Positions 1-7,584 of a stretch of DNA of 21,254 nt are shown one piece after another. The stretch comes from Ferrovibrio terrae_B (GTDB lineage: Bacteria > Pseudomonadota > Alphaproteobacteria > Ferrovibrionales > Ferrovibrionaceae). The stretch covers positions 1 through 21,254 of the forward strand of contig NZ_CALRUC010000074.1 of the NCBI RefSeq assembly GCF_943371255.1. Direction: 5' to 3'. Below the pieces are notes generated by a model that did not search any database, had not been told where the DNA came from, and worked only from the letters and a program-made list of their open reading frames with translations. The position numbers were made by a program, and so were the translations under genes. Every line of letters starts with the position of its first letter. Positions within the stretch are counted from its first letter, which is position 1.

Positions 1-122
1 CTCCCTGTTTGGCGGGCCGGACACTTTCGGCCCGATTACCGACCGTCCTTGCAGACTCGCGCTGCGTCAGACGATGGGGGGAGATTACGGGATCAGGTTA
101 ACCAGAACAACGACCGATAAAG
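1..122. other. Unassigned left edge
   Basis: I cannot assign a gene here. All three plus-strand frames are open for much of this short GC-rich stretch. One runs from base 1 to a TAA at 118-120, just before the terminator at 123-148, so the 3' end of a plus-strand gene entering from the left is possible. Its codon use is poor (AGA, TTA, GGA occur) and I recognise no family. A 6-bp hairpin (14-19 with 28-33) is present without a following T-run. Confidence 0.3.
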
Positions 123-148
123 AAAAGCCCCGACAGAGCGGGGCTTTT
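123..148. terminator. Bidirectional intrinsic terminator
   Basis: A perfect 10-bp inverted repeat (AAAAGCCCCG at 123-132, CGGGGCTTTT at 139-148) with a 6-nt loop. The A-tract on one side and T-tract on the other make it a Rho-independent terminator readable from both strands. It lies 36 bases after the stop of the minus-strand TRAP receptor gene, and could also end a plus-strand gene entering from the left. Confidence 0.85.
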
Positions 149-184
149 CCATAGTACGTATACAGAAAGTCTTTAGGCGATTTA

Positions 185-1306
185 TTAGCCCTTCTTTGCT
201 GCCGGCTTGCGCTGGCTGACAGCCGACATGAAGTTGTCGAAGGTGCCTTCTGCAACGCGGAACCACAGCAGCTGTTCATCGCGATACTTCAGCCAGGGCT
301 CGTAGACCTTCTTGAACTTCGGGTTCGCTGCCGCGACTTCGGCGTAAACCTGATTGGCCGCATCGAAGCAGGCTTCCATCACCGGGCGCGGGAACGGACG
401 CAGCTGCGTGCCACTGGCAACCAGCTTGCGCAGGGCCACCGGATTCTGCGAGTCATACTTTGCCAGCATGGTGAGCGTGGAGTCAGCGCAAGCGGTCTCG
501 ATCGCAGCCTGGTAGGCCGGTGGCAGGCTCGCCCACTGCTGCTGATTGATCATAAGGGAAACCTGCGGGCCACCTTCCCACCAACCCGGATAGTAGTAGT
601 ACTTGGCGACCTTGTTGAAGCCGAGCTTCTCGTCGTCATACGGCCCGACCCATTCGGCTGCGTCGATGGTGCCCTTTTCCAGTGCCGGATAGATGTCGCC
701 ACCGGCGATCTGCTGCGGCACCACGCCCAGCTTGGTCAGGATCTGGCCGGCAATGCCGGCGATGCGGAACTTCAGGCCCTTCAGATCTTCAACGGTCTTG
801 ATTTCCTTGCGGAACCAGCCGCCCATCTGCGTGCCGGTGTTGCCGGCCGGGAACTGAACGATGTTGTAGTCCTTGAAGAACTCACGCATCAGTTCCATGC
901 CGCCGCCGGTGCGCATCCAGGAATTCTGCTGGCGCACATTCAGGCCGAATGGCATGCAGGCATCGAAGGCAAAGGTCGGATCCTTGCCGACATAGTAGTA
1001 GCTGACGGTGTGGCCGGCTTCGACCGTACCGGCCTGGACAGCATCGAGAACCTGCAGGCCGGGGACGATTTCGCCCGCGGCAAAAACGCGGATCTGGAAC
1101 TTGTTGTCGGTCAGCTCGGCCACGCGCTTGGCGATAACTTCAGCCCCGCCATAGATGGTGTCGAGGCTCTTCGGGAAGCTGGACGCAATACGCCATTTGA
1201 TTTCAGGCTGGCTCTGGGCGAGTGCCGGACTCGGGAAGCTGGCAGCAGCACCGATGCTGCCGGCGCCTGCAACTGCAGCGCCTGCAAGGAATTTACGACG
1301 AAGCAT
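185..1306 (-). CDS. TRAP transporter solute-binding protein, TakP/DctP type
   Basis: Periplasmic receptor of a tripartite ATP-independent transporter, which hands a carboxylate substrate to DctQ/DctM-type membrane partners. The 373-aa product begins with a twin-arginine signal (RRKFL at residues 3-7, hydrophobic stretch, likely cleavage after ALA at 28-30). The mature part has the TakP-type features FRIAG (residues 180-184, with the ligand arginine R181), the E218-W219 pair in AAEWVGPYDDEK, and a YYYYPGWWEGG segment. In Rhodobacter sphaeroides TakP the equivalent residues bind 2-oxo acids, so a 2-oxo acid or other monocarboxylate is a reasonable guess. The ATG is preceded by AGGGAG at proper spacing. 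No permease genes lie in the window, and a strong terminator follows, so it looks monocistronic at its 3' end. Confidence 0.93.
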   Translation of the reverse strand: MLRRKFLAGAAVAGAGSIGAAASFPSPALAQSQPEIKWRIASSFPKSLDTIYGGAEVIAKRVAELTDNKFQIRVFAAGEIVPGLQVLDAVQAGTVEAGHTVSYYYVGKDPTFAFDACMPFGLNVRQQNSWMRTGGGMELMREFFKDYNIVQFPAGNTGTQMGGWFRKEIKTVEDLKGLKFRIAGIAGQILTKLGVVPQQIAGGDIYPALEKGTIDAAEWVGPYDDEKLGFNKVAKYYYYPGWWEGGPQVSLMINQQQWASLPPAYQAAIETACADSTLTMLAKYDSQNPVALRKLVASGTQLRPFPRPVMEACFDAANQVYAEVAAANPKFKKVYEPWLKYRDEQLLWFRVAEGTFDNFMSAVSQRKPAAKKG

Positions 1307-1370
1307 GGTTTTTTCTCCCTAGGGATTGGTGGCCGGTATTCCGGTCTGGGAATGGGCGCAACAACGTGGT

Positions 1371-1391
1371 GTATACGGAGAATCCGCATAC
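1371..1391. repeat. Imperfect inverted repeat upstream of TRAP receptor gene
   Basis: GTATACGGA (1371-1379) and TCCGCATAC (1383-1391) form an inverted repeat with 8 of 9 pairs and a 3-nt centre. It lies about 65-85 bases upstream of the ATG of the TRAP receptor gene and 49 bases past the bpt stop. It could be an operator for the receptor gene or part of the 3' end of the bpt transcript; no T-run follows, so I do not call it a terminator. Confidence 0.35.
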
Positions 1392-1439
1392 GGTCGGGAA
1401 AAATACCCCCGCTCGGTGCCCGAGGCAAGAAACTGGGGG

Positions 1440-2222
1440 TCAGACCAAGGTGGGTACGGCGGGGGCCGGCTGGGGCACCGGCTCGGCCTGCGGGGCGAGG
1501 CGGCGCCAGCCCTCCTGGCTTAGGGCTTCCAGAGGCCGGAAGCGGCTTTTGTAGGCCATCTTCCGGCTCTCGGAAATCCAGTAGCCCAGATAGACGTAAG
1601 GCAGACCCAGATCGCAGGCGTTCTGGATATGCCAGAGGATGATAAAGCTGCCCGGACTGCGATCCTCGAAATCAGGGTCGAAATAACTGTATACCAGCGA
1701 CACGCCGTCGCTCATCTCGTCAATCAGGCAGACTCCGAACAGCCGGCCATCGGCATTGCGGAACTCGGTCAGACCGCTGCGGACCGGGCTGTCCTCGACC
1801 ATGGCGCGATAATCGGCAAATTCCATGTCTGCCATGCCGCCGCCATCATGACGGGCGGTCACATAACGGCGGAACACCTGGTAATGCTCGCGGGTGGCAT
1901 AGGCGGGCAGGCGGCGGGCCAGCACGCCTGCATTGCGGCGCAGGATGCGGCGTTGGGCCTGATTGGGTTCAAACTCTGCGGCCGGCACGCGCACCGGCAC
2001 ACAGGCATTGCAGTTTTCGCAAGCAGGTCGATAGGCCAGATCCTGGCTGCGGCGAAAGCCGGCTTGGCTGAGCGCATTATGCAGCCCGTCCGGGTCATCG
2101 CCGGCGAGCAGAGTCACCACTTTGCGCTCCAGCCGGCCCGGTAGATAGGGGCACGGTGTGGGTGGGGTGGCGAAGAAGTGCCGCAAAGGTATCTGCAGCC
2201 GATGTTTCACGTCGCAGTCCAT
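1440..2222 (-). CDS. bpt: Aspartate/glutamate leucyltransferase (Bpt, N-end rule)
   Basis: Cytoplasmic aminoacyl-tRNA-protein transferase that adds leucine to proteins with N-terminal Asp or Glu, marking them for ClpS/ClpAP degradation. The 260-aa product shows the family's start, PCPYLPGRLERKV (residues 23-35), the cysteine cluster C68-x2-C71-x2-C74 in ACENCNACVPVRV, and the C-terminal ATE domain signatures SYFDPDF and LGLPYVYLGYWI followed by MAYKSRFRPLE. Length is typical of bacterial Bpt. The ATG at 2222 lacks a good Shine-Dalgarno; an in-frame GTG at residue 5 is no better. It follows the RDD gene by 70 bases on the same strand and may be the last gene of the mot unit, or have its own promoter. 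Gene names ate and bpt are used loosely in this family; Bpt fits the length and motifs best. Confidence 0.93.
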   Translation of the reverse strand: MDCDVKHRLQIPLRHFFATPPTPCPYLPGRLERKVVTLLAGDDPDGLHNALSQAGFRRSQDLAYRPACENCNACVPVRVPAAEFEPNQAQRRILRRNAGVLARRLPAYATREHYQVFRRYVTARHDGGGMADMEFADYRAMVEDSPVRSGLTEFRNADGRLFGVCLIDEMSDGVSLVYSYFDPDFEDRSPGSFIILWHIQNACDLGLPYVYLGYWISESRKMAYKSRFRPLEALSQEGWRRLAPQAEPVPQPAPAVPTLV

Positions 2223-2292
2223 CCACTCAAGAGTCGAAAACAGATTAGCGTAATTGACCGGCTTGGGGAGGGGGTATTCTGCGCTTTTATTG

Positions 2293-2778
2293 TCACACCC
2301 GGCGCACGACCATGGTGCCGCACAGCAGGTCGTGCAGGCAGCGCCGCCGGTTGCTGAACAGCGGCCAGAGCAGGATCAAACCGCCGGTGAAGCTGGTCGT
2401 CACATAAAACACGGCGGTGTGGAGCAGGGCCTGAAGATAGCCCGGTTTGCCGCCACTCCAGACCCGTACCTCCAGGCCGAACAGGCGCATACCCGGGGTT
2501 GCAGCCGCAGAGCTGCCGATGGTGAGGGTGTGATAGGCCACCGGAATGGCGGCGGCGATCAGGATCAGAAGGGGCGTGAGCAAGCCAAACGTTGCCACGG
2601 TGAGTACGACCAGGGCCACTTTGTAGAGGAAGAACAGGCCCAGAAGCACGATCAAGTCAATCAGATACGCAAAGGCCCGTCGCCACAGCAGGCCCTCGAA
2701 ACGGGCCGGATCTGCGAAGGGATCGAGGACCGGTACCGCGATAGAGGTGAGATCAGATGATGAGGGCTGTTGCGTCAC
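2293..2778 (-). CDS. RDD family membrane protein
   Basis: Small integral membrane protein of 161 aa with an RDD domain. The first membrane helix starts at WRRAFAYLID (residues 32-41) and holds the arginine and first aspartate. Further hydrophobic segments lie at about 43-60, 65-82 and 117-140. The typical end LHDLLCGTMVV (149-158) carries the second aspartate. The exact role is unknown; family members have been linked to ion transport or membrane stress. The start is GTG, six bases after the motB stop, with only a weak ribosome-binding site, so translation probably depends on motB. Placement behind motAB may be only co-transcription; nothing in the sequence ties it to flagellar function. Confidence 0.85.
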   Translation of the reverse strand: MTQQPSSSDLTSIAVPVLDPFADPARFEGLLWRRAFAYLIDLIVLLGLFFLYKVALVVLTVATFGLLTPLLILIAAAIPVAYHTLTIGSSAAATPGMRLFGLEVRVWSGGKPGYLQALLHTAVFYVTTSFTGGLILLWPLFSNRRRCLHDLLCGTMVVRRV

Positions 2779-2784
2779 GCGATC

Positions 2785-3987
2785 TTACCGGCTCGGCATG
2801 ATGCGGATCTGGCTGTTCGACCCCGGGCCGCTGAGCCCGGGCGGCGGCGGCGGCGGCGGCGGTGGGTTGCGCAACGCGCCGGGCCGGATGACGCCAGGCT
2901 GGAAACCGCCACTGCTGCTGCCGGCTCCGGCACCACCACCGGCTCCACCGGCAGTGTTGCTGCCAGGCTTCGGCACATCGCTGAGCAGAAGGATGGCGAT
3001 GCGGCGATTGCGCGCATCAAGCGGGTTGTCCTTGATCAGCGGGTCCTGGTCGGCATTACCGGTGACCTGACGGATACGCTCAGTCGGCACGCCAGCCTCA
3101 ATCATCGCGCGCCGTGCCGCATTGGCACGATCAGCGGAGAGTTCCCAATTGGAATACGCGCCCTGGCCACGGAAAGGCTGCGCGTCGGTGTTGCCACTGA
3201 TTGCCAGCTTGTTCGGAAGTTTTGAAACCGCCTGCGCGACCTGCTGCATCAGGCGGCGGGTTTTGTCGCTCATGCCAGCACTGCCGGACGGGAACATGGA
3301 AGACTGTTCCTCGTCGACAAGCTGGATGCGGAAGCCTTCCGGGGTGTTGTCGAACACGATCTGCTTGGACAGCTCGGACAGTTGCGGGTTTTCCTGAATC
3401 GCCTGACGGATCTGAGCTTCAACCTCGCGGAAGTTTTCGGCTTCGGCCTGTGCCACGCGCTCGCGGGCGGCCTGTGCATCGATCTGCTGCAGGTCGAGAA
3501 CCTGCTCCTGGCCGCCGCCCTGGCCTTCCTGGACCTGCTGGCCTGCGCCGCGCTGAGCGGCCTCGGCCGGGTCAGGGAAGCGGTCGCCCTGAGTGCCCGG
3601 AGCCGGCGGTGGCTGGCGCGAGTCGGGATAGCGTTGATCGTATTGCGGCTGATCCGGCTGATCACTCTTTTCGGAGGAGGGACCGATCACCATCGAAGGC
3701 AGGCCAAAGCTGGAAATCTTGCCACCGTCTTCCAAGATGGTGCGACCGCCCATCACGCCGCCGGCACCCGACAGGCTGCGGCTGACCGAGGCGGGCGAGA
3801 AATAGTCGGCAACGCCTTTCTTCTGCTCGTCGGTGGTGACGTTGAGCAACCAGAGCAAGAGGAAGAAGGCCATCATCGCGGTCACGAAATCCGCGTAAGC
3901 CACCTTCCAGGCGCCGCCATGTGCGGAGTGGACGCCCTTCTTGATCTTCTTGACGATGATAGGGCGTTCGCCATCGAGACCGGCCAT
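2785..3987 (-). CDS. motB: Flagellar motor stator protein MotB, extended
   Basis: Stator subunit that with MotA forms the proton channel and anchors it to peptidoglycan. The N-terminus has AYADFVTAMMAFFLLLWLLN (30-49) with the proton-carrying Asp33. An OmpA-like peptidoglycan-binding domain occupies about 205-335, with GNTDAQPF, YSNWELSADRANAARR and DARNRRIAI motifs. At 400 aa it is roughly 100 residues longer than common MotB. The excess lies in a Gln/Pro/Gly-rich periplasmic linker (about 105-170), typical of alphaproteobacterial MotB, and a Gly/Ser-rich tail with nine consecutive prolines (375-383). GGAGC precedes the ATG. It starts 20 bases after the motA stop. A role as proton-type rather than sodium-type stator is inference. 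Confidence 0.96.
   Translation of the reverse strand: MAGLDGERPIIVKKIKKGVHSAHGGAWKVAYADFVTAMMAFFLLLWLLNVTTDEQKKGVADYFSPASVSRSLSGAGGVMGGRTILEDGGKISSFGLPSMVIGPSSEKSDQPDQPQYDQRYPDSRQPPPAPGTQGDRFPDPAEAAQRGAGQQVQEGQGGGQEQVLDLQQIDAQAARERVAQAEAENFREVEAQIRQAIQENPQLSELSKQIVFDNTPEGFRIQLVDEEQSSMFPSGSAGMSDKTRRLMQQVAQAVSKLPNKLAISGNTDAQPFRGQGAYSNWELSADRANAARRAMIEAGVPTERIRQVTGNADQDPLIKDNPLDARNRRIAILLLSDVPKPGSNTAGGAGGGAGAGSSSGGFQPGVIRPGALRNPPPPPPPPPGLSGPGSNSQIRIMPSR
2842..2862 (+). repeat. CGG trinucleotide repeat in motB tail
   Basis: Seven consecutive CGG units on the plus strand, followed by TGG. Read on the minus strand they encode most of the nine-proline run of MotB (residues 375-383). Runs like this can gain or lose units by slippage without a frameshift, and a run of prolines calls for elongation factor P during translation. 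Confidence 0.9.
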
Positions 3988-4007
3988 CGCTCAGCGCTCC
4001 GCGATCG

Positions 4008-4868
4008 TCAAACCGACTGCACTTTGCTGGTCGCTTCTTCAACTTCGTAGAAGCTCGGCCGCACATTCGACATCAGCGACTTGCGTGCGAACTCAACTGA
4101 AACCGCCGGCGCATAGCCCTGCAGATGTGCGAGCAAACCAGCTTTTATGCACATCAGGTATTTGCTGTCATGTTCCATCGTTGCCTTGCAGGCCGCGGAA
4201 ATCGGCGAAACGATGCCATAAGATATCAAAATTCCGAGGAAGGTACCGACTAGTGCGCCGCCGATCAGCTTGCCAAGTACTTCGGGCGGTTCGCTGATCG
4301 AGCCCATGGTCTTGATAACACCGAGCACGGCGGCAACGATGCCGAGCGCCGGAAAGCTTTCGCCGAAAGCGTTGATCGCCGATTGGGCAAGGTGATCTTC
4401 CTGGTGATGGACTTCCAGCTCCATGTCCATCAGGGATTCCATCTCATGCGGGTTCTCGCTGCCCAGTGTCATAAGGCGCAGATAGTCGCAGATGAAATCC
4501 ATGGCATGGTGGTCGCCCATGAACTTGGGGAACTGAGTGAAGAGTTTGCTCTCTTCCGGCTTTTCGATGTGTTGTTCCAGGGCCAGCATGCCCTTGCTCT
4601 TGGCGAGCTTGAACACGCTGTACATCATCGACAGCAGTTCGAGGTAATCGTCCTTGGTGTATTTCGGGCCCTTGAAAGCGGTCTTGAAGCCGTTCAGGCC
4701 GGATTTCAGCACCGGCTTCGGGTTGCCCACGATGAAAGCGCCGACGCCGGCGCCGCCGATGATAACCAACTCGAACGGCTGCCACAGCACGGCGAGTTTG
4801 CCGCCCATGGCAACATAGCCACCGAGCACGCAGCCCAGACCGACAATAGAGCCGATAATAATCAGCAT
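4008..4868 (-). CDS. motA: Flagellar motor stator protein MotA
   Basis: Four-helix membrane subunit of the flagellar stator that interacts with FliG and, with MotB, conducts the ions that drive rotation. The product of 286 aa starts MLIIIGSIVGLGCVLGGYVA. It has the family signatures FELVIIGGAGVGAFIVGNP near the second helix and SFPALGIVAAVLGVIKTMG followed by LGKLIGGALVGTFLGILISYG in the third and fourth helices; the acidic and basic cytoplasmic region lies between. The open frame extends 20 codons further upstream, but the ATG at 4868 has GGAGAG just before it and matches the usual MotA N-terminus, so I chose it. motB follows 20 bases later. The 153-base gap upstream probably carries the promoter. 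Confidence 0.97.
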   Translation of the reverse strand: MLIIIGSIVGLGCVLGGYVAMGGKLAVLWQPFELVIIGGAGVGAFIVGNPKPVLKSGLNGFKTAFKGPKYTKDDYLELLSMMYSVFKLAKSKGMLALEQHIEKPEESKLFTQFPKFMGDHHAMDFICDYLRLMTLGSENPHEMESLMDMELEVHHQEDHLAQSAINAFGESFPALGIVAAVLGVIKTMGSISEPPEVLGKLIGGALVGTFLGILISYGIVSPISAACKATMEHDSKYLMCIKAGLLAHLQGYAPAVSVEFARKSLMSNVRPSFYEVEEATSKVQSV

Positions 4869-5021
4869 CTTGACTCTCCATGCCGTGCCCTGCCGATTTC
4901 GCGGACGCGAATCTGCCCAGGCACGCAACCCAGCCTTTCTTATCGTATGCGGGGGGTAAATAGAATATTGAAAAGGGGTAATGGTTTATGCCGGATTGCC
5001 GGTTGGAGACCCTTTTGGCGC
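4869..5021 (-). promoter_or_regulatory. Probable motA leader/promoter region
   Basis: The gap between the acylase stop and motA should hold the promoter for motA-motB-RDD-bpt. I see a small perfect inverted repeat TTCGCG/CGCGAA (4898-4903, 4906-4911) in the leader and an AT-rich patch around 4955-4975. No convincing sigma-28 (TAAA-N15-GCCGATAA) or sigma-70 promoter could be fixed. The 12-mer GGTAAATAGAAT (plus strand, 4955-4966) recurs upstream of the FlaG-like gene. Confidence 0.4.
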
Positions 5022-7442
5022 TTACTGGCGGGTGGTTAGGCGCAGGCGTCCCTGGGCTCCGGCCTCAAAATCGGCCTGCCGCATCGACATGGGGATGTAG
5101 TCGACGGCTGCCCAGGGGGTGGCAAAATCCCGGTAATGTGGCGACAGGACATGGCCGGACTGGCCGGTCGAATGCATGAATTGCGAGCGGTTTAGATCGG
5201 CCAGATCGTAGATCGCCCGCAGGGAGGCAGCATGATGGTTGCCGAACGGGTCGGCCTCGTTCCCCATGTCGCTCCGGCCCACGTTGATGGTGAAGGCATC
5301 GCCCGGCGTGGGCACGCTGACCTCGAACAGGCGGCGTAACACAGGAATGTTACTGAATGGCCGATGCGGCGCCCGGGTCGCATGGGCATCGCCCCAGCGC
5401 CAGCGGGCCAGATCGGACCCGAAACGGGCCTTGAGATCGTCAAGGGCGCGATCCAGGGACTCGGCAATCAGGTCGGCGCAGGTGGTTGCAGCCCCCGTAG
5501 CCACATTGGCGCACCAGCGTCCCTGGCCATCGTGATTGGACAGGATGTTCTTCATCAGCACTGGCCTGAAACGCCAGAGCGGCTGGAAGGCTTCGCCCAG
5601 TTCGTCGGCAAGAACCAGCCGGCTCAATTCGCGATACCAGGCCTGGAAGATCAGCGGTTCCGGACGGTTGATTGTCATGTTGCCGTCCCAGGTCGCCAGC
5701 ATCGCGTGGCTGCCCGGTACTTCAGCATTGCGTGGTGAAGTCTTGGGTGGCACCGCCAGCATCAGTGGCAGGATATCTGTCGCCATCGTGGACAGTGTGT
5801 CGCCCTGCATCTGCTTGAAGCTTTCGACAGAATGAACGTTGCGCTCCTTCAGCAGATTCTCGATACGGCGCGCGCGGTATGGCTCGGCCCATTCCGACGT
5901 AATGAAAAAGGGATAGCTGTCGGGCACGATTTTATGGTTGGCCGTAACCAGCATGCCTTGCGGGGGATTATAGCTGCGCGGGAGTTGGTCAAACGGAATA
6001 AAGCCGGTCCAGTCATATCTGGCATCCCAGCCAGGCGCCGGCGAGAGCCCCTTAAGATCGTTGTCGGGTCGCCGGATCGGAATCAGGCCTGGTGCCACGA
6101 ACCCGATATTTCCTTCGCGGTCGGCATAAACGATGTTCTGCTGTGGCGTCACGAAGCGGCGGAGGTTCTCGTTGAAGCTTTTCCAGTCGGTGACGCTGTC
6201 GAGGCCAAGCAGTGAGTCGGCGGTCGTGTCGTCGTCGCGTAAAGCCGTCCAGGCAAAGGCCAGCACATAGCCGGGTTCGATCAGGCGTTGGGCGCGGTCG
6301 TGCACATCGGAAATCACCGGGCCGTGGCGGGTTTCACGCACGGTCAGCACGACATCGCTGTCGCCGCGCAGCTTGATCACCTCCTGCCGCTTCACAAAGG
6401 CAGCCGACCCATCAGGCGTGAGATAGCGGGCAGGATCGTTCGGGTCGATTTTTTCAATATAGAGATCCTGTGTGTCTGGGCCCGTATTGGTGAAACCCCA
6501 TGCAACGCGGCCATTATGGCCCAGCACGACGCCCGGCACGCCGGGCAGGGTTGCCCCGATGGATGCTCCGAGCGGTGTGATCAGATGCGCGAAGTACCAG
6601 ATCGCAGGCGAGGTGAGGCCCAGATGCGGGTCGTTGGCGAGCAGGGGTTGCCCTGTCACCGTGCTCTTGCCATGGATGACCCAGTTGTTCGATCCGATGC
6701 CTTCGGGTCGCTCAGGCGGCAGGATTTTCAGGAGCTGGTCAATATCGAGGGCGGCAGCGACCTCCCGGTACAGATTCCCAATATCCGCCAATGCCACTGG
6801 TCCGTCACCCGGATAGGGCGGATAGAACTCCTCGATCTGCTGTTTGCTGAGGCGACGGGACAGACCGAGGCGCGCGAGCTCGCTGCCCCAGTTTCCACTC
6901 AGATCCCAGGCCATCATCTTGAGCCAGCCCAGAGAGTCTGCAGGTGTCCATGGTTCCGGTTTGACATCGAATGTGATGAATTCCGGCGGCAGCGGACCAG
7001 TATGGCTGGCAAGGAAGGCGTTCACGCCATCGGCATAGGACTGAAGGGTGTCCTGTGTTGCCGGCTGCAGGGCGGCAAAGGCGGTTACGGCCTTGCGGCG
7101 GATGCCAAGCGTGCGCAGGAACTTGTCGGTGTTCAGGGCCGGATTGCCAAACAGTTCGGCAAGGCGGCCGGCGGCGACACGGCGCTGTATTTCCATTTGC
7201 CACAGGCGGTCCTGGGCATGGGCGTACCCAAGACCGAAGGCAACATCATTGCGGCTGCTGGCGCGGATGTGAGGAATGGCATGGCGGTCGCGCAGGATAT
7301 CGACGGGGCCGGCCAGGGTTTGACCGACCTTGATTTCACCATCGATCTTGGGCAGCGACAGGCGAGCTAGAACGTAGACGGCGCTGCCGGCAAGGCCAAC
7401 AAGAACAATCAAAGCGACGACTAATCTGACAACCCAGCGCAT
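5022..7442 (-). CDS. Penicillin acylase family protein (Ntn hydrolase, membrane-anchored)
   Basis: Member of the peptidase S45 family, which cleaves amide bonds in N-acylated compounds such as penicillins or acyl-homoserine lactones. The 806-aa precursor has an N-terminal hydrophobic segment (residues 4-26) that should anchor or export it. The alpha-chain part holds AFGLGYAHAQDRLWQMEIQRR (68-88). The conserved GIGSNNWVI gives the autoprocessing site G250|S251; Ser251 would be the catalytic N-terminal nucleophile of the beta chain, followed by the family's LLANDPHLGL and PGVPGVVLGHNGRVAWG. The C-terminal SGHVLSPHYRD is also typical. Length fits a full precursor. Substrate cannot be read from the sequence; quorum-signal acylases and antibiotic acylases look alike at this level. 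Neighbours on both sides are motility-related, but with their own gaps of over 140 bases, so it is likely a single-gene unit. Confidence 0.93.
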   Translation of the reverse strand: MRWVVRLVVALIVLVGLAGSAVYVLARLSLPKIDGEIKVGQTLAGPVDILRDRHAIPHIRASSRNDVAFGLGYAHAQDRLWQMEIQRRVAAGRLAELFGNPALNTDKFLRTLGIRRKAVTAFAALQPATQDTLQSYADGVNAFLASHTGPLPPEFITFDVKPEPWTPADSLGWLKMMAWDLSGNWGSELARLGLSRRLSKQQIEEFYPPYPGDGPVALADIGNLYREVAAALDIDQLLKILPPERPEGIGSNNWVIHGKSTVTGQPLLANDPHLGLTSPAIWYFAHLITPLGASIGATLPGVPGVVLGHNGRVAWGFTNTGPDTQDLYIEKIDPNDPARYLTPDGSAAFVKRQEVIKLRGDSDVVLTVRETRHGPVISDVHDRAQRLIEPGYVLAFAWTALRDDDTTADSLLGLDSVTDWKSFNENLRRFVTPQQNIVYADREGNIGFVAPGLIPIRRPDNDLKGLSPAPGWDARYDWTGFIPFDQLPRSYNPPQGMLVTANHKIVPDSYPFFITSEWAEPYRARRIENLLKERNVHSVESFKQMQGDTLSTMATDILPLMLAVPPKTSPRNAEVPGSHAMLATWDGNMTINRPEPLIFQAWYRELSRLVLADELGEAFQPLWRFRPVLMKNILSNHDGQGRWCANVATGAATTCADLIAESLDRALDDLKARFGSDLARWRWGDAHATRAPHRPFSNIPVLRRLFEVSVPTPGDAFTINVGRSDMGNEADPFGNHHAASLRAIYDLADLNRSQFMHSTGQSGHVLSPHYRDFATPWAAVDYIPMSMRQADFEAGAQGRLRLTTRQ

Positions 7443-7515
7443 AAAGTCCTGCTCGCCAAAATACAGCTGCAGGCTTAACAGATTCGATAACGATTTGCAG
7501 GATTGAAATGTCTGC

Positions 7516-7542
7516 CGGGCAAAGCAATTCGCTAATTGCCCG
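7516..7542. repeat. Compound inverted repeat between FlaG-like gene and acylase gene
   Basis: CGGGCAA (7516-7522) pairs with TTGCCCG (7536-7542). Inside lies an alternative hairpin GCAATT/AATTGC (7524-7529, 7534-7539) with a 4-nt loop. It lies in the 142-base gap after the FlaG-like gene and before the acylase gene, both on the minus strand. It may be a weak 3'-end hairpin of the former, though no T-run follows, or an operator of the latter. Confidence 0.4.
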
Positions 7543-7584
7543 CGATAGGCGCAGGCTCAGCTTCCAGACGACAGGTGGTTGAAC

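Noticed and set aside
4869..5021. Sigma-28 flagellar promoter before motA
   Set aside because: ACGATAAG on the minus strand resembles a -10 box, but no TAAA lies 15 bases upstream of it.
6288..7370. A 360-codon plus-strand open frame within the acylase gene
   Set aside because: Antisense shadow; the acylase on the other strand has intact catalytic and structural motifs throughout.
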